A stretch of 45,743 nt of DNA from Clostridiaceae bacterium UBA5444 (lineage in GTDB: Bacteria > Bacillota > Clostridia > Clostridiales > Oxobacteraceae), in contig DIRE01000041.1 of the NCBI GenBank assembly GCA_002426575.1, forward strand, positions 30,896-76,638, read 5' to 3'. Positions 1-8,734 of the stretch are shown here, one piece after another. Position numbers and translations under genes: made by a program. The notes under the pieces were generated by a model. It was given only the letters and a program-made list of their open reading frames with translations. It had not been told where the DNA came from and ran no database searches. Position 1 is the first letter of the stretch; every line of letters starts with the position of its first letter.

Positions 1-2
1 CG

Positions 3-113
3 GAAGTCAATCAAATCAACATAGTCGGTTTAAAAACCAACAGTTACTTAAAACACAGCCAGCATTTAAAATATGAAAAAGAGGTGGTAGAGTGTTTCAG
101 AACTTTGATATAG
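3..113 (+). CDS. Possible 3' end of an upstream gene
   Basis: One frame is open from the left edge to a TAG at 111-113 and reads about 36 residues, mostly polar and charged, with no recognisable motif. It overlaps the start of the next gene by 22 bp, as is common in tight clostridial operons. The other two plus frames stop earlier, at 22-24 and 74-76. The stretch is too short to identify, and a non-coding leader is equally possible. Confidence 0.3.
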   Translation, partial: EVNQINIVGLKTNSYLKHSQHLKYEKEVVECFRTLI

Positions 114-739
114 TAAGTATTTTAATCAAACTTCCAGGCATACTTATAGGATTTACATTTCATGAATATGCTCATGCATATTTTGCTACTAAATATGGAG
201 ATCCAACTCCAGGGGCTCAAGGCAGGCTTACAGTAAATCCGTTAGCTCATATAGATATATGGGGATTATTGATGGTTTTATTTGTTGGGTTTGGATGGGC
301 AAAACCAGTTCAAACTGACCCATCAAGGTATAGCGGAAATGTAAGGAAAAAGGATATGATAGTATCTTTTGCAGGCCCTGCCACCAATTTTGTTATAGCA
401 TTATTTACAGCCATAATAATAAAAGTTTTACTTGCGGCAGGACTATTTTCTAATATGAGTCATAATAATGCAAAAATACTTGGTGCAATGCTTACTTATA
501 TAGTATTAGTAAACTGCATGTTATTTGTGCTAAACATATTCCCAATACCACCACTTGATGGATTTCATATAGTTGCGAACCTTCTTCCAACTAGTTCATA
601 TAAGTTTGTGTATTTTATGGAAAAATGGGGTTCTATAATACTTTTTGTATTTATATTATCTCCATTGTCGGATTATATAATAGGTAGGGGTACAAGTTAT
701 GTGTATGGATTTATACAAATGATAACAGGTATTATATAA
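92..739 (+). CDS. Site-2-type membrane metalloprotease, peptidase M50 family
   Basis: This is a 215-residue integral membrane zinc protease of the short M50 (YwhC-like) type, expected to cleave substrates within the membrane. The zinc motif HEYAH is at residues 24-28, inside the first hydrophobic segment. The second M50 motif, NIFPIPPLDG, is at 148-157 and its Asp supplies the third zinc ligand. Hydrophobic segments lie near 8-28, 57-70, 90-117, 130-150 and 178-198. No PDZ or CBS domain is present, so it is the minimal form. The GTG start at 92 is preceded by GAGGTGG at 81-87. The substrate is unknown. It lacks any hint of the sporulation context of SpoIVFB, so I do not use that name. Confidence 0.88.
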   Translation: MFQNFDIVSILIKLPGILIGFTFHEYAHAYFATKYGDPTPGAQGRLTVNPLAHIDIWGLLMVLFVGFGWAKPVQTDPSRYSGNVRKKDMIVSFAGPATNFVIALFTAIIIKVLLAAGLFSNMSHNNAKILGAMLTYIVLVNCMLFVLNIFPIPPLDGFHIVANLLPTSSYKFVYFMEKWGSIILFVFILSPLSDYIIGRGTSYVYGFIQMITGII

Positions 740-770
740 AGCAACTGTATAGTTGATAAAATAATAACAC

Positions 771-813
771 AACAGATAAGAACCCGCTTTAAATAAGCGG
801 ATTCTTATCTGTT
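771..813 (+). terminator. Long hairpin after the M50 gene, probable terminator
   Basis: A 19-bp stem with one mismatch (771-789 with 795-813) closes a 5-nt loop. It lies 30 bp after the stop codon. The downstream sequence is AT-rich but not a clean T-run, so termination strength is uncertain. Confidence 0.6.
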
Positions 814-890
814 ATATAACATGATTGCGCCTGTTATACTAAAAAAAATGTACCATAAAGCACATTTATATACTTTACTTAGTTCAATTA

Positions 891-899
891 TGATATAAT
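891..899 (+). promoter_or_regulatory. Extended -10 promoter of nifJ
   Basis: TGATATAAT is a perfect extended -10 element (TGn then TATAAT at 894-899). No good -35 box sits 17 bp upstream, as is usual for extended -10 promoters. Transcription would start near 906, leaving a leader of about 70 nt before the nifJ start at 978. Confidence 0.6.
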
Positions 900-977
900 A
901 AACTTTGACGAATGTATAGTTTTTTATACATAGATTGTCCATATAGTGGACACAAAACAGTACGAGGAGGAAATAAT

Positions 978-3900
978 ATGGCAAAAGTTATGAAAACCAT
1001 GGATGGAAATGAAGCTGCTGCATATGTATCATACGCCTTCACTGAAGTGGCAGCAATTTATCCTATAACACCATCATCAACCATGGCAGAACATGTAGAT
1101 GAGTGGGCAGCCCATGGAAAGAAAAATGTTTTTGGTCAGACTGTAAAAGTTACAGAAATGCAATCAGAAGCAGGTGCTGCAGGAGCAGTTCATGGCTCAC
1201 TATCAGCAGGTGCATTAACAACTACGTATACTGCATCGCAAGGTTTACTTTTGATGATACCAAATATGTATAAAATAGCAGGCGAATTATTGCCTGGAGT
1301 ATTCCATGTATCAGCAAGGGCACTTGCAGGACATGCATTATCAATATTTGGTGACCATTCAGATGTAATGGCATGCAGACAGACAGGATTTGCATTACTT
1401 GCATCAGGAAGTGTACAAGAAGTTATGGATATTGGTGGAGTTGCTCATCTTACAGCAATTAAATCAAGGGTACCTTTCGTGCATTTCTTTGATGGATTTA
1501 GGACATCTCATGAAATACAAAAGATTGAAGAGATAGATTATAAAGATTTTGCAAAGCTTATTGATAAGGATGCTCTAAAAGCATTTAGAGAAAGGGCATT
1601 AAACCCTGAACACCCAACCGTAAAAGGAACAGCTCAAAACCCAGATATATTCTTCCAAGCAAAGGAAGCTTCAAACAGGTTCTATGATGCAGTTCCAGAC
1701 ATGGTTAATGAATATATGAGAGAAATTGAAAAGCTTACTGGAAGGTCATATCATCCATTTGATTATTATGGAGATCCTGAAGCTGAAAATGTAATAGTTG
1801 CAATGGGTTCTGTATGCGATGTTACAGAGGAAGTTGTAGATTACTTAATAGCAAAAGGAGAAAAGGTTGGACTGCTTAAAGTTCATCTATATAGACCATT
1901 CTCAGCAAAGTACTTCTTTAATGTAATGCCAAAATCCGTTAAGAGGATTGCTGTATTAGATAGAACAAAGGAAAGCGGAGCACTTGGAGAGCCACTATAC
2001 CAAGATGTATGCACAATTTTCTTTGACTCAGATATAAGGCCATCTATAGTAGGCGGACGTTTTGGACTTGGTTCAAAAGATACAACACCAGATCAGATTG
2101 AAGCAGTATTTGCAAACTTAAAGGCAGATAAACCAAAGAATCACTTTACAATAGGAATAGTTGATGATGTTACAAATCTATCACTACCTGTTAAAGATGA
2201 TATAAATACAACTCCAGAAGGAACAATACAATGCAAATTCTGGGGACTTGGATCAGATGGTACCGTAGGTGCAAATAAGAGTGCTATTAAGATTATTGGA
2301 GATAACACAAATCTTTATGCTCAAGCTTATTTTGCATATGACTCCAAGAAATCTGGCGGAGTTACAATGTCTCACCTTCGTTTTGGTAAAAAGCCTATAA
2401 AGTCACCATACCTTATTCATCAGGCAGACTTTATTGCATGCCATAACCAGTCATATGTATATAACTATAATGTACTTGACGGGCTCAAGAAAGGTGGAAC
2501 GTTCCTATTAAACTGCATATGGACTCCTGAGGAAGTTGAAGAAAAATTACCAGCATCAATGAAGAAATATATTGCAGAAAATGATATTGGTTTCTATACT
2601 CTAGATGCAGTTCATATTGCAAGTGAAATTGGACTTGGCGGAAGAATAAACATGATAATGCAGGCAGCATTCTTTAAGCTTGCTAATGTTATTCCTATAG
2701 ATGAGGCAATTGATTATTTGAAAAAAGATGTTGTAACCCTTTATGGTAAAAAAGGGGACAACGTAGTTAGAATGAACCATGCTGCAATAGATAGAGGAGT
2801 TAAGGAATTAGTAAAGATTAATGTTCCAGAGACATGGAAGAATCTATCTAGCGAAGATGAAGCAGCAGCAGAAAAAGACGTACCAGACTTTATTAAAGAC
2901 ATTGTAGTTCCTATGAATAGACAAGAGGGAGATAAGCTTCCTGTTAGTGCATTTGTAGGCAGAGAAGATGGTACATTCCCACTAGGAACTGCAGCATATG
3001 AAAAACGTGGTATAGCAGTTAAAGTCCCTGAATGGACTAAAGAAAATTGCATACAGTGTAACCAATGCGCATATGTATGTCCTCATGCAGCAATTAGGCC
3101 TTTCCTAATTAATGGAGAGGAAGCTAAAAAAGCACCAGAGGGTTTTGAAACACTTAAAGCAATGGGAAAACAATTTGAAGGATTATCATTCAAGATACAA
3201 GTAAGTCCACTTGATTGTACTGGCTGCGGAAACTGTGCACAAGTTTGCCCAGCTAAGACAAAGGCTCTTACTATGAAACCTATTGAAACTCAACTTGAAG
3301 TTCAAAGCAAGAATTGGGAGTTTGCAACCACATTAGAGGCTAAGGACGACTTAATGAGTAAAGAAACATTAAAAGGAAGCCAGTTTGCACAGCCATTACT
3401 TGAGTTCTCAGGGGCATGCGCAGGCTGCGGAGAGACACCATATGCTAGACTTGTAACTCAGCTATTTGGTGACAGGATGATGATATCAAACGCAACAGGA
3501 TGCTCATCAATTTGGGGTGCTAGTGCTCCTTCAACTCCATACTGCACAAATGCAGAGGGCAAAGGACCTGCATGGGCTAACTCATTATTTGAAGATAACG
3601 CAGAGCATGGATATGGAATGTTCATGGCAGTTACACAAATTAGGGCAAAATTACTTGACTTAATGAAAGAAGCAGTAAACCTAAATATCTCTGATGAACT
3701 TAAAGAAGCTATGAATCAGTGGATGGAAGGCATGAATGATGCAAAAGAGTCAAAATCTGCAGCATATAAGATGCTTCCACTACTTGAAAAATATGAATCA
3801 GAACCAGTAATAAAAGAAATAATTGAAAAGAAAGATTATCTAGTCAAGAAGTCTCAATGGATATTCGGTGGAGACGGATGGGCATATGATATAGGATTTG

Positions 3901-4493
3901 GCGGACTTGACCATGTTCTTGCATCTGGAGATGATGTAAATGTTCTAGTATTTGATACAGAAGTTTACTCAAATACTGGCGGACAGTCCTCAAAATCAAC
4001 TCCTACAGCTGCTATAGCTAAATTTGCTGCATCAGGCAAGAGGGTTAGAAAGAAGGACCTTGGCATGATAGCAATGAGTTATGGATATGTATATGTAGCT
4101 CAAGTTGCAATGGGAGCTGACAAGAACCAGCTTATAAAGGCAATGAATGAAGCAGAAAAATATAAAGGACCATCACTTATAATTGCATACGCTCCATGTA
4201 TTAACCATGGAATAAAGACAGGAATGGGTACAGCACAACAAGAGATGAAGAAAGCAGTTGAGTGCGGATACTGGCACCTTTACAGATACAACCCCGAACT
4301 TAAAGAGCAAGGCAAGAATCCATTTACAATGGACTCAAAAGAACCTAAGGGCTCATTTAGAGACTTCCTGCTTGGAGAAGTTCGTTATGCATCACTACTT
4401 AAGGCTTTCCCAGATGAGGCTGAAGAGCTATTTAAGAAGGCTGAAGAAGATTCAAAAGTAAGATATGCAAGCTATTTAAAGATGGCTGAATAA
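978..4493 (+). CDS. nifJ: Pyruvate:ferredoxin (flavodoxin) oxidoreductase, single-chain
   Basis: The enzyme oxidatively decarboxylates pyruvate to acetyl-CoA and CO2 and passes electrons to ferredoxin; it is the central catabolic enzyme of clostridia and is cytoplasmic. At 1171 residues it has the full length of the one-polypeptide homodimeric type. The order is: N-terminal pyruvate/TPP-pyrimidine domain (YPITPSS early), transketolase-C-like and gamma-type domains, two 4Fe-4S motifs (C691/694/697/701 and C747/750/753/757), the GACAGCGE segment with C814 and C817 for the proximal cluster, and the TPP-diphosphate motif GDGWAYD from G965. An upstream in-frame ATG at 912 exists, but the start at 978 has GAGGAGG at 964-970 and gives the family N-terminus MAKVMKTMDGNEA. 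It is monocistronic, with its own promoter and terminator. Confidence 0.97.
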   Translation: MAKVMKTMDGNEAAAYVSYAFTEVAAIYPITPSSTMAEHVDEWAAHGKKNVFGQTVKVTEMQSEAGAAGAVHGSLSAGALTTTYTASQGLLLMIPNMYKIAGELLPGVFHVSARALAGHALSIFGDHSDVMACRQTGFALLASGSVQEVMDIGGVAHLTAIKSRVPFVHFFDGFRTSHEIQKIEEIDYKDFAKLIDKDALKAFRERALNPEHPTVKGTAQNPDIFFQAKEASNRFYDAVPDMVNEYMREIEKLTGRSYHPFDYYGDPEAENVIVAMGSVCDVTEEVVDYLIAKGEKVGLLKVHLYRPFSAKYFFNVMPKSVKRIAVLDRTKESGALGEPLYQDVCTIFFDSDIRPSIVGGRFGLGSKDTTPDQIEAVFANLKADKPKNHFTIGIVDDVTNLSLPVKDDINTTPEGTIQCKFWGLGSDGTVGANKSAIKIIGDNTNLYAQAYFAYDSKKSGGVTMSHLRFGKKPIKSPYLIHQADFIACHNQSYVYNYNVLDGLKKGGTFLLNCIWTPEEVEEKLPASMKKYIAENDIGFYTLDAVHIASEIGLGGRINMIMQAAFFKLANVIPIDEAIDYLKKDVVTLYGKKGDNVVRMNHAAIDRGVKELVKINVPETWKNLSSEDEAAAEKDVPDFIKDIVVPMNRQEGDKLPVSAFVGREDGTFPLGTAAYEKRGIAVKVPEWTKENCIQCNQCAYVCPHAAIRPFLINGEEAKKAPEGFETLKAMGKQFEGLSFKIQVSPLDCTGCGNCAQVCPAKTKALTMKPIETQLEVQSKNWEFATTLEAKDDLMSKETLKGSQFAQPLLEFSGACAGCGETPYARLVTQLFGDRMMISNATGCSSIWGASAPSTPYCTNAEGKGPAWANSLFEDNAEHGYGMFMAVTQIRAKLLDLMKEAVNLNISDELKEAMNQWMEGMNDAKESKSAAYKMLPLLEKYESEPVIKEIIEKKDYLVKKSQWIFGGDGWAYDIGFGGLDHVLASGDDVNVLVFDTEVYSNTGGQSSKSTPTAAIAKFAASGKRVRKKDLGMIAMSYGYVYVAQVAMGADKNQLIKAMNEAEKYKGPSLIIAYAPCINHGIKTGMGTAQQEMKKAVECGYWHLYRYNPELKEQGKNPFTMDSKEPKGSFRDFLLGEVRYASLLKAFPDEAEELFKKAEEDSKVRYASYLKMAE

Positions 4494-4496
4494 TAG

Positions 4497-4526
4497 AAAA
4501 TGCAGACCGCAAGGTCTGCATTTTTT
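4497..4526. terminator. Bidirectional terminator between nifJ and degV
   Basis: A perfect 12-bp stem (4497-4508 with 4513-4524) closed by a GCAA loop is followed by a T-run to 4526 in the plus direction. Read on the minus strand, the arm also ends in TTTT. It sits between convergent genes. Confidence 0.9.
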
Positions 4527-4527
4527 A

Positions 4528-5382
4528 TTATTCTTTTTCAATATAAAGTATTCCAACAGTTTTTTTGCCGCAATGGGTTGCAATTACGCACCCAGCGTTG
4601 GTTATAAGTAGCTCGTCAATATCAAGAGCTTTTGATAGCCCCTCTTTTAAATATTCAAGATCATTTTCAGGTGTATATGAATGAGTAATAAAAACTCTAT
4701 GAGGGTCTATTTTATCCTTTTTCATTAAGGTGCTTCTTAAAAGTCCATTTAAAACATTTTTCCTTTTTCCCTTAAACTTTTCTCCTACAGTCATCGTGCC
4801 GTTTTCAACAACAATCCTAGGATGGATTTTAAATACTGAGCCAGCCCATTTAGCAAGGGATGAGCATCTCCCGCCCATATAAAGATGGGTTAGAGTATCT
4901 ATTACAAAAGAGCATTTAACCCTTGGTACAACCTTTAATGTCTTTTCATATACTGTCTTTGCATCTAAGCCTGCCATGGCATATTCTGCAGCTTGAAGGG
5001 CCACAAGACCTACACCAGAGGATAGATTTCGAGAATCAACTACATATACCCTACCAGCATCAAATTCTGAGGCTGCTATTCTTGCATTTTGCACTGAACA
5101 AGAAAGCTCTGAAGATATTCCCACATACACAATATCGTATCCGTCCTCAATCCATGGTTTAAAGGCATTTACAAAATCTGTTGGAGTTGCAGCTGAGGTA
5201 GTTGGCAGTTTACCTTTTTCTTTAATTATTTTATATAGCTTATCTTCATTTATTTCTATACCATCTTTATAGCTTTCATCATCAAACAAAACATGTAACG
5301 ATATAATTGATAGATTAAACCTGTCAATAAGTTCTTTTGACAGGCTTGCAGTACTGTCTGTAAAAATCTTAACCGGGTCCAT
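4528..5382 (-). CDS. DegV family fatty-acid-binding protein
   Basis: This is a 284-residue DegV-family protein. Family members bind a single fatty acid; in Firmicutes (FakB) they present it to the kinase FakA for acyl-phosphate formation. The N-terminal signature TDSTASLSKEL is near residue 8, with YVVDSRNLSSG in the middle and a GGRCSS stretch in the second half, and the length matches the family. The start at 5382 (MDPVKIF) is preferred over one seven codons upstream because GGAGG lies at 5389-5393, 6 bases before the ATG. No FakA gene is visible nearby, so which kinase it serves is unknown. It is cytoplasmic and stands alone, with nifJ convergent. Confidence 0.9.
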   Translation of the reverse strand: MDPVKIFTDSTASLSKELIDRFNLSIISLHVLFDDESYKDGIEINEDKLYKIIKEKGKLPTTSAATPTDFVNAFKPWIEDGYDIVYVGISSELSCSVQNARIAASEFDAGRVYVVDSRNLSSGVGLVALQAAEYAMAGLDAKTVYEKTLKVVPRVKCSFVIDTLTHLYMGGRCSSLAKWAGSVFKIHPRIVVENGTMTVGEKFKGKRKNVLNGLLRSTLMKKDKIDPHRVFITHSYTPENDLEYLKEGLSKALDIDELLITNAGCVIATHCGKKTVGILYIEKE

Positions 5383-5461
5383 GTAATACCTCCAAAATAA
5401 CAAGATTTTAAATATAATTGCATAAACATAATGATACTATTAACATAAAATTAAATCAAAT

Positions 5462-5508
5462 AAAAAGGTAGGGGAATAAACGGGCGTATTGCCATCTATC
5501 TCCTACCT
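5462..5508 (-). terminator. Possible terminator after hcp
   Basis: On the minus strand AGGTAGG (5508-5502) can pair with CCTACCT (5472-5466), followed by a T-run (5466-5462). The loop is about 29 nt, so this is a weak candidate. It lies 35 bp past the hcp stop. Confidence 0.4.
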
Positions 5509-5543
5509 ATAATATTCTATTCAAAGGTTATTATTCTATATAG

Positions 5544-6836
5544 TTATTTTCTATTCATCATGTTTTCTAAATCTTCTTCTACAGTTCCAGTTAAATGCAG
5601 ATTGAAGTTATCTTGAAGCACTTTTAATACTCCAGGTGTAATAAACTCTGGTGGTTTAGGCCCTATATATACATCTTTTAATCCAAGGCTAAATAATCCA
5701 AGCAGTATTGCAACAGCTTTTTGCTCAAACCAGGAAAGTACAATTGTAAGTGGAAGATCAGCAATCTCACAGTTAAAAGCTTCTGCAAGAGCTGCAGCAA
5801 TCTTTACAGTTGAAATAGAGTTATTGCACTGTCCAAGGTCAATATATCTTGGAATATCAGTTCCTGGTACATTTCCAAAATCTATATCATTAAACCTAAA
5901 CTTGCCGCAGGATGTTGTCATGATTACGCAGTCCTTTGGGAGAGCTAGTGCAAGGTTTCTGTAATAATCTCCGCCGTATCCTGGAGCGTCACACCCTGCA
6001 ATTACAAAGAACCTCTTTATCTTACCAGACTTTACTGCATCCACTATTGCAGGTGCAATAGATAAAACAGTCTCATGATGGAACCCTGTAACTAATGTTT
6101 TATCTGATTCCATATGAACCTCTGGAAGAGACAATGCTTTTTCAATTAATGGAGTAAAATCATTTCCTTGAATCTTAGTAACTCCTTCAAGCCCTGCCAC
6201 ATCGTAGGAGAACATCCTATCTGCATAAGAACCTTTAACAGGCATTACACAGTTTGTTGTAGCAAGTATTGCGCCCTTGAAATCTTCAAATAACTTTCTT
6301 TGGTCAAACCAAGACTTACCTATATTGCCCTTTAGGTGAGGGTACTTCTTTAGAGCTGGGTAGCCATGAGCTGGAAGCATCTCTGAATGGGTATATATAT
6401 TTATTCCCTTTCCCTCTGTCTGCTTTAATAGCTCCTCTAATGCAAGTAGATTGTGGCCTGTAACTACAATTGCCTTTCCCTCTACCTTATTTTCACTTAC
6501 AACTGCAGGCTCAGGTATTCCAAGCCTATCCGTATGAGCCTTATCTAATAGCTCCATTACCTTTATGGCAGCAGAACCTACCTTTAGAGTCATATTAATA
6601 TGTTCTTGCAGATTAAAATTAACATTTGTTAATGTAAAATACAATGCCTCTTGGGTTATACCATCAACCTCAGAATCTATTGCGCCAAGCTCTCTTGCAT
6701 GAGTTGCATAAGCAGCAACACCCTTTAAACCAAATATAATTGTATCTTGAAGGCTTGCTAAGTCCTCATTCTTTCCGCATACACCAACCTTTGTACAGCC
6801 GCCTTTTGGTGTTTGTTCGCATTGATGACAAAACAT
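5544..6836 (-). CDS. hcp: Hybrid cluster protein (hydroxylamine/NO reductase), short class III type
   Basis: Hcp carries a 4Fe-4S cluster and a hybrid 4Fe-2S-2O cluster. It has been assigned hydroxylamine reductase and, in E. coli, nitric oxide reductase activity under nitrosative stress. The N-terminal cluster ligands are C3, C6, C14 and C20 (spacing 2-7-5). All expected hybrid-cluster ligands are visible: H128, E152, C196, C282, C310, C337, E371 and K373. At 430 residues it is over 100 shorter than the class I/II proteins of about 550. The missing part lies between the Cys motif and GHNL, which is the class III deletion. GGGAGG (6848-6843) precedes the ATG. No hcr reductase gene is adjacent. 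A CRP/FNR-type palindrome lies upstream. Confidence 0.95.
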   Translation of the reverse strand: MFCHQCEQTPKGGCTKVGVCGKNEDLASLQDTIIFGLKGVAAYATHARELGAIDSEVDGITQEALYFTLTNVNFNLQEHINMTLKVGSAAIKVMELLDKAHTDRLGIPEPAVVSENKVEGKAIVVTGHNLLALEELLKQTEGKGINIYTHSEMLPAHGYPALKKYPHLKGNIGKSWFDQRKLFEDFKGAILATTNCVMPVKGSYADRMFSYDVAGLEGVTKIQGNDFTPLIEKALSLPEVHMESDKTLVTGFHHETVLSIAPAIVDAVKSGKIKRFFVIAGCDAPGYGGDYYRNLALALPKDCVIMTTSCGKFRFNDIDFGNVPGTDIPRYIDLGQCNNSISTVKIAAALAEAFNCEIADLPLTIVLSWFEQKAVAILLGLFSLGLKDVYIGPKPPEFITPGVLKVLQDNFNLHLTGTVEEDLENMMNRK

Positions 6837-6889
6837 TTAAATTCCTCCCTTTATTTTTATTTATACTAATAAAAGTATTTTTTAATTAA

Positions 6890-6902
6890 TATATTTATAA
6901 TA
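6890..6902 (-). promoter_or_regulatory. Predicted hcp promoter (-10 region)
   Basis: On the minus strand TATTAT (6902-6897) is a plausible -10, giving a start near 6890. With that start the palindrome at 6919-6944 is centred at -41.5, the position used by CRP/FNR-family activators that overlap the -35 region; no good -35 hexamer is seen, as expected for an activated promoter. A second reading, TATAAA at 6899-6894, shifts the centre to about -44.5. Confidence 0.45.
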
Positions 6903-6918
6903 AAACATTTTGAAATAT

Positions 6919-6944
6919 AAATCTGTGATTTACATCACAGATTT
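6919..6944. promoter_or_regulatory. CRP/FNR-family operator palindrome upstream of hcp
   Basis: Perfect 11-bp arms (6919-6929 and 6934-6944) flank four bases. The core is TGTGA-N6-TCACA (6924-6939), the classic CRP/FNR-family half-site arrangement. CRP/FNR-type regulators such as HcpR are known to control hcp in many anaerobes, so this is the likely operator of hcp. It could also affect the first gene of the divergent polysaccharide cluster, but that gene starts 174 bp away, beyond the repeats. Confidence 0.7.
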
Positions 6945-6950
6945 AGGTGA

Positions 6951-7096
6951 TAACTCAATCCAAAAGTGGCAGGCATTTTTGAATTGAGTTATGGCAGAAG
7001 TTACCTTAACTTAACGGAAAAGTGGCAGGCACTTTTTTGTTGAGGTATGCCAAAGAATGCCAAACCTAAAAAGGAAGGTGGCAGGCACTTTCCTTT
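6951..7096. repeat. REP-like palindromic repeats, block A (three units)
   Basis: Three hairpin-forming units share the core GTGGCAGGCA(C). Unit 1 (6951-6991) has a 9-bp outer stem, TAACTCAAT with ATTGAGTTA. Unit 2 (about 7006-7047) has AAAAGTG and CACTTTT around a GCAGG loop. Unit 3 (7070-7096) has AAAGGAA and TTCCTTT arms around the same loop. The units are joined by linkers containing AGTTACCTTAACTTAAC or TATGCCAAA. They fill most of the space between hcp and the first polysaccharide gene, and I see no clear promoter for that gene here. Confidence 0.8.
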
Positions 7097-7117
7097 GAGT
7101 TAAGAGGGGGAGACTCT

Positions 7118-8032
7118 GTGAATGTATTAGTTACAGGGGGCGCGGGTTTTATTGGATCGCATATAGTAGATATGCTGATTAAAGAGGGGAACAAGGTTTC
7201 TATAATAGATAGTCTAGTCCATGGCAGATTAGAAAATATAAATGGCGAAGTTAACTTTTATAATATGGATATAAGAGATAGCAATGTTTCAAATGTATTT
7301 GAAATAGAAAGGCCTGATATGATAATACACGAGGCCGCACAAATAAGCGTTGAAAAATCAATAAAAAATCCAATATACGATGCTGATGTCAACATAATAG
7401 GAACTCTGAATATACTAGAGAATATAGCAAAATTTAAAACCCAAAAGATAATATATCCATCCTCAGCAGCAATATATGGAGAGCCAAAATACCTTCCAAT
7501 ACGTGAGGATCATCCACATAATATGGAATCTGGATACGGAATATCAAAGAATACTATAGAGCAATACCTTGAGGTTTATAAAAAGTTATATGGAATAGAT
7601 TATACAATACTTTGCTATTCAAATGTATATGGGCCAAGGCAGGATAGTCTAGGCGAGGGAGGAGTAGTATCAATATTTTGCAAAAGATTATTATCAAATA
7701 AGGTGCCTTATATATTTGGGGATGGAGGGCAAACAAGGGATTTTGTATATGTAAAAGACGTGGCAAGGGCAAACATAATGGCCATGAAAGATAAAGGCAG
7801 CAACTTTTACAATGTTTGCTCAAACACTGAAACATCAATTAATGAGCTGCTTGACATAATGAGCAAAATAGAGGGGGAAAAAATATTGCCTGTCCACCTT
7901 CCTAAAAGGGGAGGAGATATAAGGTGCAGTGTTATGACATATGAGAAAATAAACAAAGAGGTGGGCTGGCAGCCATCATATAGCCTTATAGATGGGTTAA
8001 AGCAAACCTTTGAATATTATAGAAAAATTTAG
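7118..8032 (+). CDS. NAD-dependent sugar-nucleotide epimerase (extended SDR, GalE-like)
   Basis: This 304-residue extended short-chain dehydrogenase/reductase probably acts as a UDP-glucose or UDP-GlcNAc 4-epimerase supplying the first polysaccharide cluster. The Rossmann motif TGGAGFIG is near residues 6-13. A Ser in YPSSAAIYGEP and the YGISK motif (Y140, K144) form the catalytic triad. The substrate-binding part includes SNVYGPRQ and GDGGQTRDFVYVKDV. The GTG start at 7118 follows AGAGGGGG. It is the first gene of a plus-strand run ending at 25196, and the next gene starts 12 bp later. Sequence alone does not decide between Glc/Gal and GlcNAc/GalNAc substrates. Confidence 0.85.
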   Translation: MNVLVTGGAGFIGSHIVDMLIKEGNKVSIIDSLVHGRLENINGEVNFYNMDIRDSNVSNVFEIERPDMIIHEAAQISVEKSIKNPIYDADVNIIGTLNILENIAKFKTQKIIYPSSAAIYGEPKYLPIREDHPHNMESGYGISKNTIEQYLEVYKKLYGIDYTILCYSNVYGPRQDSLGEGGVVSIFCKRLLSNKVPYIFGDGGQTRDFVYVKDVARANIMAMKDKGSNFYNVCSNTETSINELLDIMSKIEGEKILPVHLPKRGGDIRCSVMTYEKINKEVGWQPSYSLIDGLKQTFEYYRKI

Positions 8033-8044
8033 AAGGAGAATTAA

Positions 8045-8704
8045 ATGGAGCAGAGGACAGCATATCAGTCTATTGATGTTAATAGAGATTATTATAGGTA
8101 TAATGATTTAGATTTAAGCAGGGTAAAAGCTTTTATGAGGTTTAAAAGGGTTACTGATATTATTTTAAGCTTAATAGGGCTAGTATTTGCAATACCCATT
8201 ATGCTTACATTTGGATTAGCGATTAAATTAGAATCAAGGGGATGCATTTTTTATAAGCAGAAAAGGCTTGGTAGGTTTAGTAAAACGTTTACAATTTTTA
8301 AAATGAGGTCAATGGTAAAAGATGCAGAGAAGGATGGCCCTAAATTGGCTGATAAAAATGATTGCAGGGTTACAAAAGTAGGCAGGTTCATGAGAAAAAA
8401 GAGGATTGATGAGCTGCCCCAGCTTTTTAATATATTGATTGGGGATATGAGTATAGTAGGGCCAAGGCCTGAGAGGCCTTCATTTACATATGAATTAGAG
8501 AAAGAGATACCAGGGTTTGTAAATAGACTAAAAATAAAACCAGGGCTTACAGGGCTTGCCCAGATAAATGGTGGGTATGACATAACCCCTGAGGAGAAGT
8601 TGAAGTTTGATTTAATATATATTGCGAATATGAACATTTTAATGGATTTGAGAATAATGCTCAAAACGATAATCATAGTATTAAATGGAAGTGGAGCTAG
8701 ATGA
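8045..8704 (+). CDS. Initiating undecaprenyl-phosphate sugar phosphotransferase (PglC-like)
   Basis: This enzyme transfers a sugar-1-phosphate from a UDP-sugar to undecaprenyl phosphate, the first step of repeat-unit assembly at the cytoplasmic face. The 219-residue protein is the minimal monotopic form: one hydrophobic segment (about residues 36-60), then the catalytic domain with KQKRLGR, KMRSM, the Asp-Glu dyad in RIDELPQLFN, GDMSIVGPRPE and the C-terminal KPGLTGLAQI. AAGGAG precedes the ATG. It follows an epimerase gene and precedes the fnl genes, so the first sugar is likely a HexNAc or 6-deoxy-HexNAc; this is inference. A second enzyme of this family is at 26445, which supports two separate glycans. 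Confidence 0.92.
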   Translation: MEQRTAYQSIDVNRDYYRYNDLDLSRVKAFMRFKRVTDIILSLIGLVFAIPIMLTFGLAIKLESRGCIFYKQKRLGRFSKTFTIFKMRSMVKDAEKDGPKLADKNDCRVTKVGRFMRKKRIDELPQLFNILIGDMSIVGPRPERPSFTYELEKEIPGFVNRLKIKPGLTGLAQINGGYDITPEEKLKFDLIYIANMNILMDLRIMLKTIIIVLNGSGAR

Positions 8705-8734
8705 TGATATCATAATAGATCGGGGGTGGATATT

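Noticed and set aside
912..977. Extended N-terminus of nifJ starting at 912
   Set aside because: The ATG at 978 has GAGGAGG 7 bases upstream and gives the family N-terminus; the extra 22 residues match nothing and have no ribosome site.
2741..3052. Minus-strand open frame of 103 codons inside nifJ
   Set aside because: It is antisense to strongly conserved oxidoreductase coding sequence, has no ribosome site, and its translation is low-complexity and unlike a protein family.
5404..5461. Promoter of degV
   Set aside because: Several AT-rich -10-like hexamers occur, but none has a supporting -35 box, so no site can be chosen.
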